DNA of 64,000 nt, from positions 59,085,455 to 59,149,454 of the forward strand of contig CM051517.1 in NCBI GenBank assembly GCA_028015205.1. Reading direction: 5' to 3'. This stretch comes from Mytilisepta virgata. Its lineage: Eukaryota; Mollusca; Bivalvia; Mytilida; Mytilidae. Made by a program: the position numbers and the translations under genes. Below, piece after piece: positions 1 to 17,567 of the stretch. Positions within the stretch are counted from its first letter, which is position 1. Each line of letters opens with the position of its first letter. The notes under the pieces are model-generated. The model was not told where the DNA came from. It did no database searches and saw nothing but the letters and a program-made list of their open reading frames with translations.

Positions 1-867
1 CTGAAACTGCTGGGGCGATTGGTTTGAAACTTGATAGGAATGATCTATGACATATCCTCTACAAACGATCCTCAATTTATTTTGATCTGACATAAAACAT
101 GGCTGTCGTAGCTAAAAATAGAATATAGGGGTGCATGTATTGTTTTTGGCTTATAACTTAAAAACCGTTATAGATATCAAAAATCTGACTAAGGTAAAAT
201 TGATCAGCATGACAAGATCTACCTACCCTGAACTTTTGAAGAAAATCCCAAAACCCATTTAGGAGTTATTGCCCTTTTTTCGTCAAATTTTCAAAATTTA
301 ACAGTTTTCGTCATTTATCTCCAAAACTATTTGAGATAGAAGTGAAATGTAAATCTGAAAAATATTTGCCATGTTGAGGTCTACCTACCCTGAAATTTTA
401 AAGGAAATCCCAAAACCCATTTCGGAGTTATTGCCCTTTTTTGTCAAATAAATTTTCCCTGAACAATTGAACCAATTGCAACAAACTTGGTCAAATAGTT
501 GATTAATTGTCCAATGAAAACCAGACTCCAGGTGAGCGATACAGGCTCTGGTGAGCCTCTAGTTGTGTTTAAAGTATAAATTAGAGAACTCTCAGGGGTT
601 ACTAAGGACGAACTTCTGTAACCATGTCACTTTTGAATTCAGATTTTGTTAATCAGACTGTAACTTTTAATTAAGATTATAAGAAAAAGTAAGAATAACA
701 GTACTATTGTGAAAGTCCAGGCATTGTGCAAGACCAGATAATGAGTATGGTAATTAACCAACCATTCTTTTTGTTTTGTAGTCTTGAGTACTGTAATTAA
801 CCGTCCATTCCTTTTTGTTTTGCGGGCTGAGTAGGGTAATTAACCGTCTATTCTTTTTATTTTGCAG
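1..867. repeat. SMC3 intron with dispersed repeat ending in a GAGCGAT hairpin
   Basis: No exon is visible before 868. Bases 1-565 look like a dispersed element. A block with AAAACCCATTT and GAGTTATTGCCC occurs twice (about 240-300 and 405-455). The right edge (528-565) reads CCAGGTGAGCGATACAGGCT and then an inverted AGGCTC/GAGCCT. The same edge recurs at 30977-31014 and, on the minus strand, at 44152-44187. Confidence 0.55.
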
Positions 868-6661
<5,794 letters not shown>

Positions 6662-8850
6662 AAATAATGACAAACAAATATCTCTAAAAGAACGTGCTAA
6701 ACCACTGCCAGTAAAATGTCATTTTCTGAACAAAGTTTACATATGTATTAACTGAATTATTAGTCCCCTACCGGTAATGCCGAGGGTACTATAGGTTTGC
6801 ACACCATCAGTCACCCTACAGTTTTCCGGACGTTTTTTTGAAACTGTTGAACCAAATGATCTTATTTTTGGTATGTCACTTTATAATGATGAGTTACAGA
6901 TCAAGTTTGAGTTTTATGCTGATCGGATAATTATTGTGAGAGTTACTGCCCATGGAAATAGGAATTATTGCCAAAATAATATTTTTCTGGACTTTTTTTT
7001 CAATCCCTTTTACCAACTGAATTATTTTTGGTATGTGAGCTTATAATGATGAGGTACACATGAAGTTTGAGTTTCATGCTGATTGGATAATTATTCTGAG
7101 AGTTATTGCCCTTGGAAATGGGAATTTTCCCAAAATAATAGTTTTCTGGACTTTTTTTCAGAAACCGTTAAACCAACTGATCTTATATTTGATATTTGGG
7201 CTTATAATGATTAGTTACAGATCAAGTTTAAGTTTTATGCTGATGGAATAATTATTGTGAGAGTAATTGCCCTAGGAAATAAGAAGAATTGCCAAATTAA
7301 TAGTTTTCCAGACATTTTTCAGAAACTATTTTACCAATTGATTTTATTTTTGGTATATTAGCTTATAATAATGAGTTACAGAAAGTTTGACTTTCACTCT
7401 GTGCATATGTCTGCGTCCAATTCGCATAGTCAAGGAGCATTTGGTGTGTTCTGTCACAGCTCAAGCCGGTAGGAGACATTGTATTGATCAGCAATACTCT
7501 CAGAATGCTTGTTCATTCATGTGAACATGTACTTTGAGGTTTTCTGAAAATGCAAAATTTTTAATCTAGGGAAATTTTCAATTTTTTGAAATTTCTGTGT
7601 TTTTCGTCCCTGATTAACATCTCGTATATTGTAAATTCAGATTTGTTAATATAGATCTATTAAAATTTACTCAAATGAAGAATTAAGTAATTAATAAGTA
7701 ATGTTAACTTAATATTCATTGTCCAAACAAAACTGGAAATCTTTATATTTAGATGTGAACTGAGCCACATTCTTGCATTTATAAAAACGTCCAATAAATT
7801 TCTGATAATACACAGTATCCATGAAAAAAAAACTCATAACTTGCATATTTAGGAGAATTTCACATCATTATTATAAAAAATCATAAAAATTTTAAGCAGA
7901 ATTATATGAAGATTGGGTGTAAGTAAATTTGTCATTATTTCTTAATACCTAGATCTAAGTGGTTAAGAAAATATAAAACTGAAAACTTAAAAAAAAAAAA
8001 AAATAATATGCATTTGAAAATTGCCAAATGCTAAAGATTATTGTATGTTAATAAATCTCTTTGTTGATTTTAAAAAAATCCTGTTTATAAGAGTTTTAAT
8101 CGAGTGCCCAGTGTTTATGACATCTCCAGTTACAAAAATATAGTGCTTTTTTTGTAAGTATGTAGTAAATAAATGCATTTCACATTATGTAAATAAAATA
8201 GTTGTTCTCATATGTACATACAATTTCATTTATCAGGAAAGTCACTGTTTAGACTTTTAGTATGAAAATAAAGAGGTATGGAGATTATGTGATGGACAAA
8301 ACAGTCATCTGAATATTCATTTTCAAGTTTAAAGAAAATGTAAAATCGCAGAAATTTGTGCAAATTATTATTAAATTGTATTTCAGAAACTTGTATATTG
8401 AGAATTATTGAATAAATGCATAGCATATTAAAAAAAAATCATGTTAATTCCTTCAGAACCTTGTAATAAAGCCGAGATGCTATGAAAATGTTACGAGAAA
8501 AATAAAATATCAGTCAGTCAAAAAATTACGCAAATTCAAATATTTAGATTTTTTTTTCATATTTTAGTGTCTTGATAAGATAAATTTCTGATAGGAATTA
8601 ATAATTATGTAGACACATTCAAAATATTTTGTAAATAAAGCAGCTTCATTCTTCATTTTTTCACACTCAGAAAAACATCAGGTAGATGTAAATTTATTGT
8701 TTATTCAATTGTAAATTATTTTCATGTTCATTGAGTGTTTATGTTGTATGATAATTCATTGTAAAGAACATTGTATCGTTCATCATTTACTGTTCATGTT
8801 TACAGCCATTGTTAAAAACAATACTTAATAAATAAATGTGTAAAAGTGTT
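6662..8850 (+). other. SMC3: SMC3 3' UTR, approximate end
   Basis: AT-rich sequence after the stop. Candidate AATAAA signals occur near 7794, 8166, 8500 and 8826. The last is followed by a GT/T-rich stretch, a plausible distal cleavage region. A degenerate repeat element (6762-7470) lies within it. The transcript end cannot be fixed without cDNA. Confidence 0.4.
6762..7470. repeat. Dispersed element with about 160-bp internal repeats
   Basis: The ends are inverted: AGTCCCCTACCGGT near 6762 and its near complement (CCGGTAGGAGAC) near 7466. Inside, a unit containing TTTTTGGTATG, TTATAATGATGAG and GGATAATTATTGTGAGAG recurs about four times at roughly 160-bp spacing. It is a non-coding bivalve-type composite repeat in the SMC3 3' UTR or downstream. 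Confidence 0.6.
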
Positions 8851-11849
8851 TAAATTTTTATTAGTCCTAACAAGCATTTCTGGGCAAGACCCGAATCCTT
8901 TCTTTTATTGATGAAAGAAATTGGGCTATTTTCCCATGCATTTATTTCACTTCTAGGGCATATTTAGCCTATCGGGATGTATTCTGTTAAGATGGCTAAT
9001 AACTAACAAGTAAGTTACTAGAAATTTTTTCTATATACGTGAATATTGCTTTGGGAGACAGTTAGTAACTGTAAGACAGTTTTTCAAAGCGAAGGATACT
9101 CAGAACAAAAACAAATTTTTTTTACCGTCTATCATCTCTTATACATGATTGTTGGGGGTAGAAAACTTAAACTTATTAATGATTAAGCAAAAAAATTTTT
9201 TGTTAAGATAAAAATGAATTGCATACAATCGATTATGGTAAAATGTATGTAAATATTTGACATAAAAAATTAATGATTTTGAGTGAAACAAATAAAGGGG
9301 AAAGTGGCCCTACTGTTTTCTGTGTAATACAATGGATTAACTTGTGACCTTAAATCCATACATATAATATGGAACAAAATTATAAGCAAACGAAAGTTTC
9401 TGCTATTGCTGTTCTTTATCTTAAAGTGATATTGAGGCCTTCAACAAAGAGAAATCTTTCACACTACCAAATTTTGAAAATGGCCCCTTGTACCAGTGTC
9501 AGTAGAATTCTTTGTTCATGTCACACCTGTGTTATAGAAGGACATGACTACAAGGTTCATCAACAAATCACACACAATAAAACAGCCATAGAAATCTAAC
9601 AAGGAATGTCATAATTTGGCTGACAATATAAGGAGAACGTGAAGACGCATGTTTAGTAACTTGGCAGTTATTTATCTGAATTGGGCAAATAACAATATGG
9701 ATGTGCTCTGAACAATTGTTTAAACACTGATCTGTATGTAAAAGGTTGTAAGTCATGATAAAAATATTTTCTTGACTGCATAAAATAACGTTTAAATCAG
9801 GTAACATGTCTTGTGGATTATTTTTTCCCAGGGTTGACAAATTCTAATAATACTAGACATTGAACCCGCGCGAGCGTGGGAAAATAAGCATTTTTTTTTA
9901 ATTTTTATTTTTTTTTTTTTGTGGTGGCCATATTGACTATAAAAAGTTGTTGCGGCCATGTCATTGATGGAACAGGAACTCCATATGGATGTTGTGGCAG
10001 GCTTCCCATAAACTTTCCTGTCAAGTAGGTGGTTTCAACTGATAGTTTCATGTCTATATATGATGTAGTATTCCAGAATTGGATGTTAATGCAAACTTTA
10101 ACCAAGTCAATGAAGTGTGAAATGTAGGTCAACGTGACCCAATTGTCACATGGGTGTTCGTTAAGTTACTACCGAAGATGGAAACACTGATGAAGTAGAC
10201 TATATGCCACGTAGAATTACCAAAATGGACCTTAAGGTTCCATCAAAGTCAAAATCTATGACGAAAACACAACCACATAGATTGTCAATATTTTTATTGT
10301 TACAATTAATTCTGAACTGGAACTTGATGAAAAGCTTTCATTAAATACACATTTCATAATGCATAACCTTTTTCCTTCAGAATAAATATGAAAATGAAAT
10401 TGTAGATGTAAACATTTCCTTAGTGACGGATGAATTTTTCAAACGATGCCGTGAGTTCCGTAGAGCATATTTTTGGAAAATAATTGTTCCAATTGTTCCA
10501 TTGTCATTATGAGCAGGGCAAGCGAGGCTTAATTTCACAAATATATCCAATAATCAGACGATAAAAGCATTTTTAGTGTGTGGCTGCATGTGATGTCCAC
10601 GTTTATATATTTATCAAAAATGTCCGAGATAAATTTCGTCATTAATGATAAAGATGACCATTTGTTAAACATATTTTTATCTAGGGCTTACAGAAGGCAC
10701 ACCACTAAATCGAGCCCCCATTTACTTCAATGTTAAATTCGTCATTTTCAAAAATTAGGGAAAAATATAAAATGAATTTTCCCAAGTCGGGCAATATGTT
10801 GACATGTTTTTCAAATAAAAGCTGTCTTAGAAAATTGTACTTGAACAGTACATTGTTTACCAAATAAGAAATTTTTTCTCGTTTCAAATTTCCCGGTGAA
10901 AATTTGCCCCATCACTTCAAACTGAATACCGGAAATTACAGGCGCATTAATATGTCCAGTTCTCGAAACTTTTAAGGGTTATTGACATGCCGTAAAGTGT
11001 ATTTCGTAGGGTATTCATTCCTTTCCAGAATAAATTCACTTGTTTATGCTTTAGATTGTGGCATTAGTTGTGACAGATCGACGCCGAAACCCATAGGAAT
11101 TATTTTGTACTACTTTCGTACGAAATTGCGCCAGCTATTTACTGTAGTGCCCCCTACAGGGAATTGTATGGTAGAGATATATTTAGACAGGTCACATTAC
11201 AAATGATGTAAAAATAGATAATGGTTGGTGTTATCACTTTGTGCAAGGTAAACATCCGAGCAATCCAAAAAACACTAAGTTAGGAATTCCTTTGAACTTT
11301 ACCTTATTTCTTCATAATCTTCAAAGTTCATAACCTTTACAGTTAGGAAAAATTGCGTTATTGTTGAAAAACAATCCTGAATACATGAAGCGGAAACGTC
11401 CCACTTGAAGGGGAATGTTTTTAATTTTTTTATTCTTCTTCCGTAATTTCAAACAGAAATACATTTAAAATAAGTGCATACTTGTTTATTTAAATCAATT
11501 TGTTAAAATGATGCATTCGAGAACCTTCTAAGGTATGTGTTGGGAGAATTCATATCGGAAAGTGCATACAAATTCCATTTGCACATAAACAAAACTGTAG
11601 TTTAAATTTATAAATGCAGATTGTCAAATCCGATAATAACCGTTATAATCTGAACCATACATCGTTTATTTTGAACCACGCGTTTTGCCGCCTATTCGGC
11701 TAATTCGTAAATTTAGTATTATAGATAGATTACTTTAAAGGTAGATAACCAGTTATATTGATAAAATCAGTCTTAGTCATGATATAATGTGTAGGCTTAT
11801 AGTAACTTTAAAGATAAACAACTCTAGGTGTGGTAGATCATGGGACCTC

Positions 11850-12065
11850 AATCCACAGAGTCTAACAGTTCTCGGGTGGTGGATAGGGGAGATATTATAT
11901 AATTCCATGAGTCCACCAGGGATCTTTCAGTTGCAGTCAAAATCAGTTCCCCATTGTGTCCACCATCTTCCATTTCTGGATTATTTGGTATATTGTTGAA
12001 CTGGTCCTTGTTCTGAAAATGTATGAATATTTTTGCCACCGGACGTCAAGCAACAAACGGTCAAT
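11850..12065 (-). repeat. Dispersed repeat, family R1 copy
   Basis: On the minus strand this shares blocks with 20405-20735: a TTGTTTAACGTCC-like end, ACGAGAACCAGTTCAACAA-like and TTTTGACTGCCA-like sequence. The copy is degenerate. Other members are at 20405, 21999 and 54235. No coding capacity was seen. Confidence 0.55.
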
Positions 12066-12639
12066 ATTATCAAGATTAAAACGAATGGAATTTTACATGA
12101 TATGCCCAACGTTTGAAATAAGATAAATATTTTGGATAAAAGATATGTGAACGTCTCAAGAGATCAAATGATTTGTTCCGTGTGTTCTATAGATGACGAG
12201 TAACACTTCTTTCTATACTGTAATAAAAATGAACTAGTTTTATATATAAGAAACACAATTTCAGATTTTGTTTGTTATATATGTAATGAACCAAATCTTT
12301 TTCCCTAAGTAAAAAGAAATTTGTCTCTTCAATAAATAGTCACTAGAACTGAGGACTTTTTTAGTTTTATACCAGTGCATTTTCCGAGTTTAAAATTTAT
12401 TATTATAATTTTCTCTTAATTTATTTTCCTTTATTGGCTGTTTATATGGCAAGTGAATTATGCAATGAATCAGATAGGTGGACTTAGTATGTTTAATAGC
12501 GCGACAATATCCGACCAGTAGCTATGACAGCCTTAGAAAGTTATACTTAGAAAGAACCCTTATATCTAAATTATGTAAATTCTAAGCAAATTTTGCAGTT
12601 CTAGCAAGTGGTCGTCTTGTTGTTAATCAGACTGTGTTG

Positions 12640-12830
12640 GCTTTTATAGTATGTTTTATACACCAATGTCAGGATAAAGGGGCGGGGGGTACCCATAAAA
12701 TCGGATTAACCCCACCCCTGTTAAATTTCTGTACCAAGTCAGACTATCTTGACTCTCCATTGTGTAAGTGTTTGTGTTTAGTGCTCTTTTGTGTTATTTT
12801 ATCCTGGTTTTTGTCTGTTGCGTGACATTT
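12640..12830 (-). repeat. Dispersed repeat, family R2 copy
   Basis: In reverse complement it reads GCAACAGACAAAAACC, then GAGCAC/AACACAAACAC, then AGTCTGACTTGGTACAG, then a GGGGTGGGGTTAA stretch. The same order of blocks recurs on the plus strand at 24058-24262, 37855-38035 and 52632-52760, so this is a dispersed family. The superfamily is not known to me. Confidence 0.6.
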
Positions 12831-14099
12831 TTTGATCGGTACGTCATTTTTGACAATTGCTGTTATCCATTTTGTTGTTTGTTTAACGCTATTTATATCC
12901 TGGTACGTGCCTATTAGTCTATTATTGGGAAAAAATTGTGACGATGTGATTCGTTTAAAGGGAAAATGACCAATAAGAATTGGTTATAGCTAATAGCCTG
13001 TATTGATCATACAAATTAGGCCTCAAAGAAGCCCCAGAGAAGACCTTCCGATCGTAAGACCTGAATTTTATCGAAAATTGTTCAAAACATTTCATTTATG
13101 GTTAAAAATATTTGAAACTAGTCCATTAGCAACATCGTGTCAAAGTACACTTATCTATAAACAATAATAATACTTCAAACACGTCTTTGAAATATTTCTT
13201 TTTAACATGTTAAACCTTGTTTTCTTCTCACAGGGATCATAAAATACTATCATATACAGTTCCTGCTTCTCATAAAAAGTGGGGAATGATTCTTACGTAC
13301 CACGACGAGTTTATTTTATATATGCAAAGATTGAGATAAAATCGTTTTATTTGAAAGTATCCAATTAGTGCTACATGTTTAATCATTTAGAAAATCAAAG
13401 TTTCATGCTTCGAAGATTCTATAAATTAAAATAAATATTGTCAACTAATTTTATAGAATTGTGTCATCTCTAAATCGAGGATCTTTGACAAAAAATTGTT
13501 TACTAAACGTGATCATTCGGAAACCAGATATTGAATTAATTAAAACAAACATGCAACCAACCATCTTTTGTTCAATTTCAGTCTGAATATTTACCCAGTG
13601 ATTTGAAATTAATGAACACATTAACACATCCGTTTGCTTCGTACTTAGACGACAAACATTGATTAAAATTAAAGTTTCATTAAAAAATATATAATTTTTA
13701 ACTTTCCTGCCGTGCAAAACTTATATTTGTAAGTAACTTTTGTTACATAAGCTTCTGGTGTTCATGATCAGCGTTTGTTAATAGCATCACCCCCAGAATT
13801 TTACGGAACATCCACGATTTGAATGCCCGTTACGAATTTTTATGTCAGATAAATAAAATAGAAACTGCATGTAGTTAGATTTCACTTCTTGCTGGATTTG
13901 ACACATCAACGGATGTTACAAACCTGGGACTATTATAACTAGTCCCAGTACAAACTTGCAATTTGACGGTTGCCGTTTACGCAAAAGAAAAATTTTCTCA
14001 TATGAACTCCGTTTTCCGGACTTTTTTGTTCGTGTTTATTTGTGAAGTGCTTTAGTTTTGGGCTATCTTGTTTGTTGTTCATGTTTTTAGTTTGCTCTG

Positions 14100-14740
14100 A
14101 GTCTTTCAATTCAATTTTGGAAATTAAATGGTTAGCCTAAGTCTTGTGACATTAATAGTTATTATTATGCATGGTTGCTAGATAATTTCCAAAAAAATGA
14201 AGATCTTATAGTCTTTCAGGAAATTTACCAAAATTGGAGTTATTATTTTTTTTTTTGAAATCCAAATATTCCATTTAATTTTGGAAATTTAATTATTCCC
14301 TATACAGCTGTTGCTTTTTTTGTAAACAAATATGTATGGTTGCTAGGTACTTTTAAAAAAAATTCAGATCTTAGAGTCTTTCAGGAAATTAACCAAATTT
14401 GGAATTCCATTTTTGGAAATTGAATAATGTAAATAAACTTTAACTGTTATGATATTAATGGTTATTAATACGCATGGTTGCTAGATACATTTCCAAAAAA
14501 TGAAGGTCCTAGAGTCTTTCAGGAAATATACCAAAGTTGGAATTTCATTTTTGGAAATTGAATGGTTACCTTAACTCTTAAGACATAAATGGTTATTAAT
14601 ATGCATGGTTGCTAGATACATTTCCAAAAATGAAGGTCTTAGAATCTATCAGGAAATTTACCAAAGTTGGAATTATTTTTTTTTAAATCAAAAATATTCC
14701 ATTTAACAGCTATTATTCTGCTAGTGTCTGATAGTATGGT
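14100..14740. repeat. Degenerate tandem array, period about 130-165 bp
   Basis: The block TATGCATGGTTGCTAGATAC, with variants, recurs near 14165, 14331, 14470 and 14600, and in decayed form near 14732. It is followed each time by TTTCCAAAAATGAAGG-like and CTTTCAGGAAATTTACC-like sequence. The array is non-coding. Confidence 0.65.
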
Positions 14741-15204
14741 TGATTGGTAATTTTAGAAAATTAATAAGTCTGAGACTCTTCCAGAAAATGTTTTCTGCTC
14801 CAAGGGCAAATTTCAAAATTCCGAAACCTTCGACACAGACATCTTTTAAAGTGCTAGTTATGCACCAATTTTTATGTTTCTACCGCTTAGGGTGTACAAT
14901 CGATTTTGGGATTTTTTAACTCTCTTGTTGCTATGCCCAAGGGTTTTCAGAAAAATTCTCATTCCACTTTTGAATTTGCCATATGTAATACTAGTCATGG
15001 TTTCAGTTTCAGCATTATAGTCCAAATAGTTTAGAAGATTTCACTATTTACTGGATATCGCGAAAACCGTTTTTTTGCTCATAATTATGCCCTAAAGGCA
15101 AATTCCAAAATTCCGAAACCTTCGGCACAATCTACATCAACAATGCTAACAATGATTAAAAGTTTCAGTTTTCTATCTCTTATGGTTCCTGAGATAATCC
15201 TGGA

Positions 15205-15290
15205 CATAACGTACACACGTACGTACGTACGTAGGTACAGCGAACAGCAAAACATTATCCCCGCCGCTTCGCTAGCGCGGGTATAATTAA
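15205..15290. repeat. (ACGT)n microsatellite and GC-rich repeat end
   Basis: An ACGT run (about 15210-15233) is followed by CCGCCGCTTCGCTAGCGCGG, a GC-rich partly palindromic motif that appears to end the repeat block starting near 13900. Confidence 0.5.
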
Positions 15291-15374
15291 TACAACTAAA
15301 AAATAAAATAAGTTCTAATCCTAAGTAACCACATGACTGAGTTCTATTAATTGACAATGTCAACTATATATTTA

Positions 15375-15593
15375 AACGGTTCGTTTCTTTACAAATTTAC
15401 AAGACAGAATGAAACTATCTCAGGCGGCTAAATATAGGATAATATGTACATTTCATACAAGTACAGACGAACCCCCTCTATAACATTTCTACCCAAAACA
15501 ACCAAGGTAACCGTCTTAACCATGCGTAAAAAGTCTGGGTATAAAAATACATGTAATCCAAATAATAGCTACTATTTAAAATTTCTCATTAGA
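15375..15593 (+). promoter_or_regulatory. Promoter and 5' UTR of astacin gene A
   Basis: A TATA box, TATAAAA, is at 15540-15546, about 50 bases before the ATG. The segment 15375-15593 is closely repeated at 62475-62706 upstream of a second copy of the first exon. The block containing CCAAGGTAACCGT and ATGCGTAAAAAGTCTGGG is almost unchanged between copies. The two-copy conservation and the spacing to the ATG support a core promoter with a very short 5' UTR. The transcription start was not determined. Confidence 0.7.
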
Positions 15594-15669
15594 ATGAAAG
15601 TGTCATTTCATTTTTCGGTTTTTGTTTCCATCATTTGCGTGTGTACCAGTTACAGCAGGCGTTTAGAAA
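15594..15669 (+). other. Gene A exon 1: signal peptide
   Basis: The ATG at 15594 begins [19 protein letters not shown], a short Lys followed by a hydrophobic core, then a polar SRRLE: a classic secretory signal. An upstream in-frame ATG (15444) exists but lies before the TATA box, so 15594 was chosen. The same ATG is conserved in copy B. The exon ends in phase 1 at GTAAGT. Confidence 0.85.
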
Positions 15670-17511
15670 GTAAGTTTCGTATTTTATTTTAAATCTGAGA
15701 AATTGTAAAAATTCTCCATTATAATTTCATGTTTATGATTATTAATTTAATTACCCATGAAAACAGCAGAAATTGACGCTAAAAAGAAACAATGTATGTT
15801 CTCTTAAGACACTATTAATTAAATCAAAATTTACCATTTATTGGGAATAATCCAGCTAAGTAGTCAACTGTTTTAATGACATTTTATTGTAAATAAGAAG
15901 AAATAAGAAGAAAAAGAAACAATGACCATAAGAGCTTGTGATTAAACTGATGATTAATATCATAAATTTATATTTATATATTAAGAATTTTAAAGTATGT
16001 TCGCCTTAGCTTTATATGTTTCGATTTTGTCCATACTTTTGTTCTTGGGTGCTGCTGATGACATGTGCATGTTTGCTGCATCAAAATTTGTTTTATGAAA
16101 ACGTCTGGTGTGTCAGAAGTGTAGGTAGGATTTAATGAGGAGAAAGTTTTTATCAGATTGAAATTTCAATGAGAATTCTGAATTACTTTTGAGGCATTCG
16201 TAATTTAAGATTATTCTAAAGTAGTTCCTTCCTCAAGCAATAAGAAACTCATCGCGACTTTGCTATTAAGTCAGTAATGGACACATCAAATAGTAAAAGC
16301 TTAATATTAGTGAAAATAATCTTTAAAGCAAGGCGAATACACAGAAAGGAGTCTTAAAATGCCTCTTTCGTAAGTACATGTGTAGTATTTATAATAAATT
16401 AGATATAAAATTCAAATATTTAATAAGAATCAAATATAGACTAAAATATTAAAATTGCTAGGAAATTATTGAGAACTGACAGCCCCTCAAAGCCCTATCA
16501 TCATTCAACATGGGAGAGAAAAGAGAAAATTCAATTTTCTTGGCCTCTAACCCCCCCCCCCCCCAATAGAATCCGTTTGAAACAAATAGATCATTCCCGA
16601 TTGACGATTTCGTTTGCATGCTGGCCAGTAATTTCATACCTAACACGAAAAACATACAAAAATATAAATATTGAAATTTAATTTACTTTGTTTACACGTC
16701 GCAATGCATATATTGCAAACGTATATTACCATTTTGCAATCAGGGACAAAAATGACAAAGGTGCGATTTAAAACTGAATTAAAACCGTAAACGAAAACTT
16801 GTATAACGTCTTTGTTATAGATTGCATGTAAAATCTGATAAATGCGTGATCTTGCGACCTACAAAATTCAACAAATCAAATAAAACAAAATTTAATTTTA
16901 AAATAAATAAATAAATAAAAGTGTGAAAGTGATATTTCCTTGTGTTACGTGCCCACTTTTGTTACAACATAAACTGAGAAATTTTTCCAAATAACTTACT
17001 TCATATGAGCAGGGTTTACTTCATTGAATTGAATCTTAACTTTATGCACACAATTTTGCTTCACCAACATTGACTATAATCATGTCGCACCATTAGGAAG
17101 TGTTGCGACTGATTCAATTATTTTAATGGACAGTCTGTTGATTCTTTCAACCCGATTTAGCGTATTAGCTTACTTTTAATAAATGCCAACGTTCAGTTCA
17201 TACATCTTTGCCCTTGGTCGTAAATGGGATGGGAGGGTGGGATGTGGGGGGGGGGGGGAGGGGCGCAAAAAAGCAGTTACAATGTAACCAAATTGCATAA
17301 TAATTGGGCATGTCCCAAGTCAGAAATATTAAAAAAAGAAAAACACACACACCCGTTACAAAAAGTACAATACAAAAATATAAACATGAATTGGATTCAG
17401 AAACAAGCAAATAAATGCTTATATAAATCTGTCTCCCGTGTCAAAAAATAAAACCAATATTTGTATATTATCCATCAACAATGGTTTAGATAATTTGTTT
17501 GTTTTTAGAAT

Positions 17512-17567
<56 letters not shown>

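Larger units (their letters stand above)
8851..15334. other. Intergenic region between SMC3 and astacin gene A
   Basis: No coding exon was recognised on either strand. The sequence holds old dispersed repeats (annotated separately at 11850, 12640, 14100 and 15205), A/T-rich low-complexity DNA and short open frames without any family signal. A short GC-rich motif, ACCCGCGCGAGCG, lies near 9866. A similar one in reverse orientation lies near 15270 at the end of the 14100-15290 repeat block. Confidence 0.5.

Noticed and set aside
9849..15290. One large transposon with GC-rich ends spanning the intergenic region
   Set aside because: The ends share only a short ACCCGCGC motif and no transposase or reverse transcriptase was found between them.
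15444..15593. In-frame upstream ATG before the signal peptide
   Set aside because: It lies before the TATA box, and the peptide before MKVSF is polar and not conserved in copy B.
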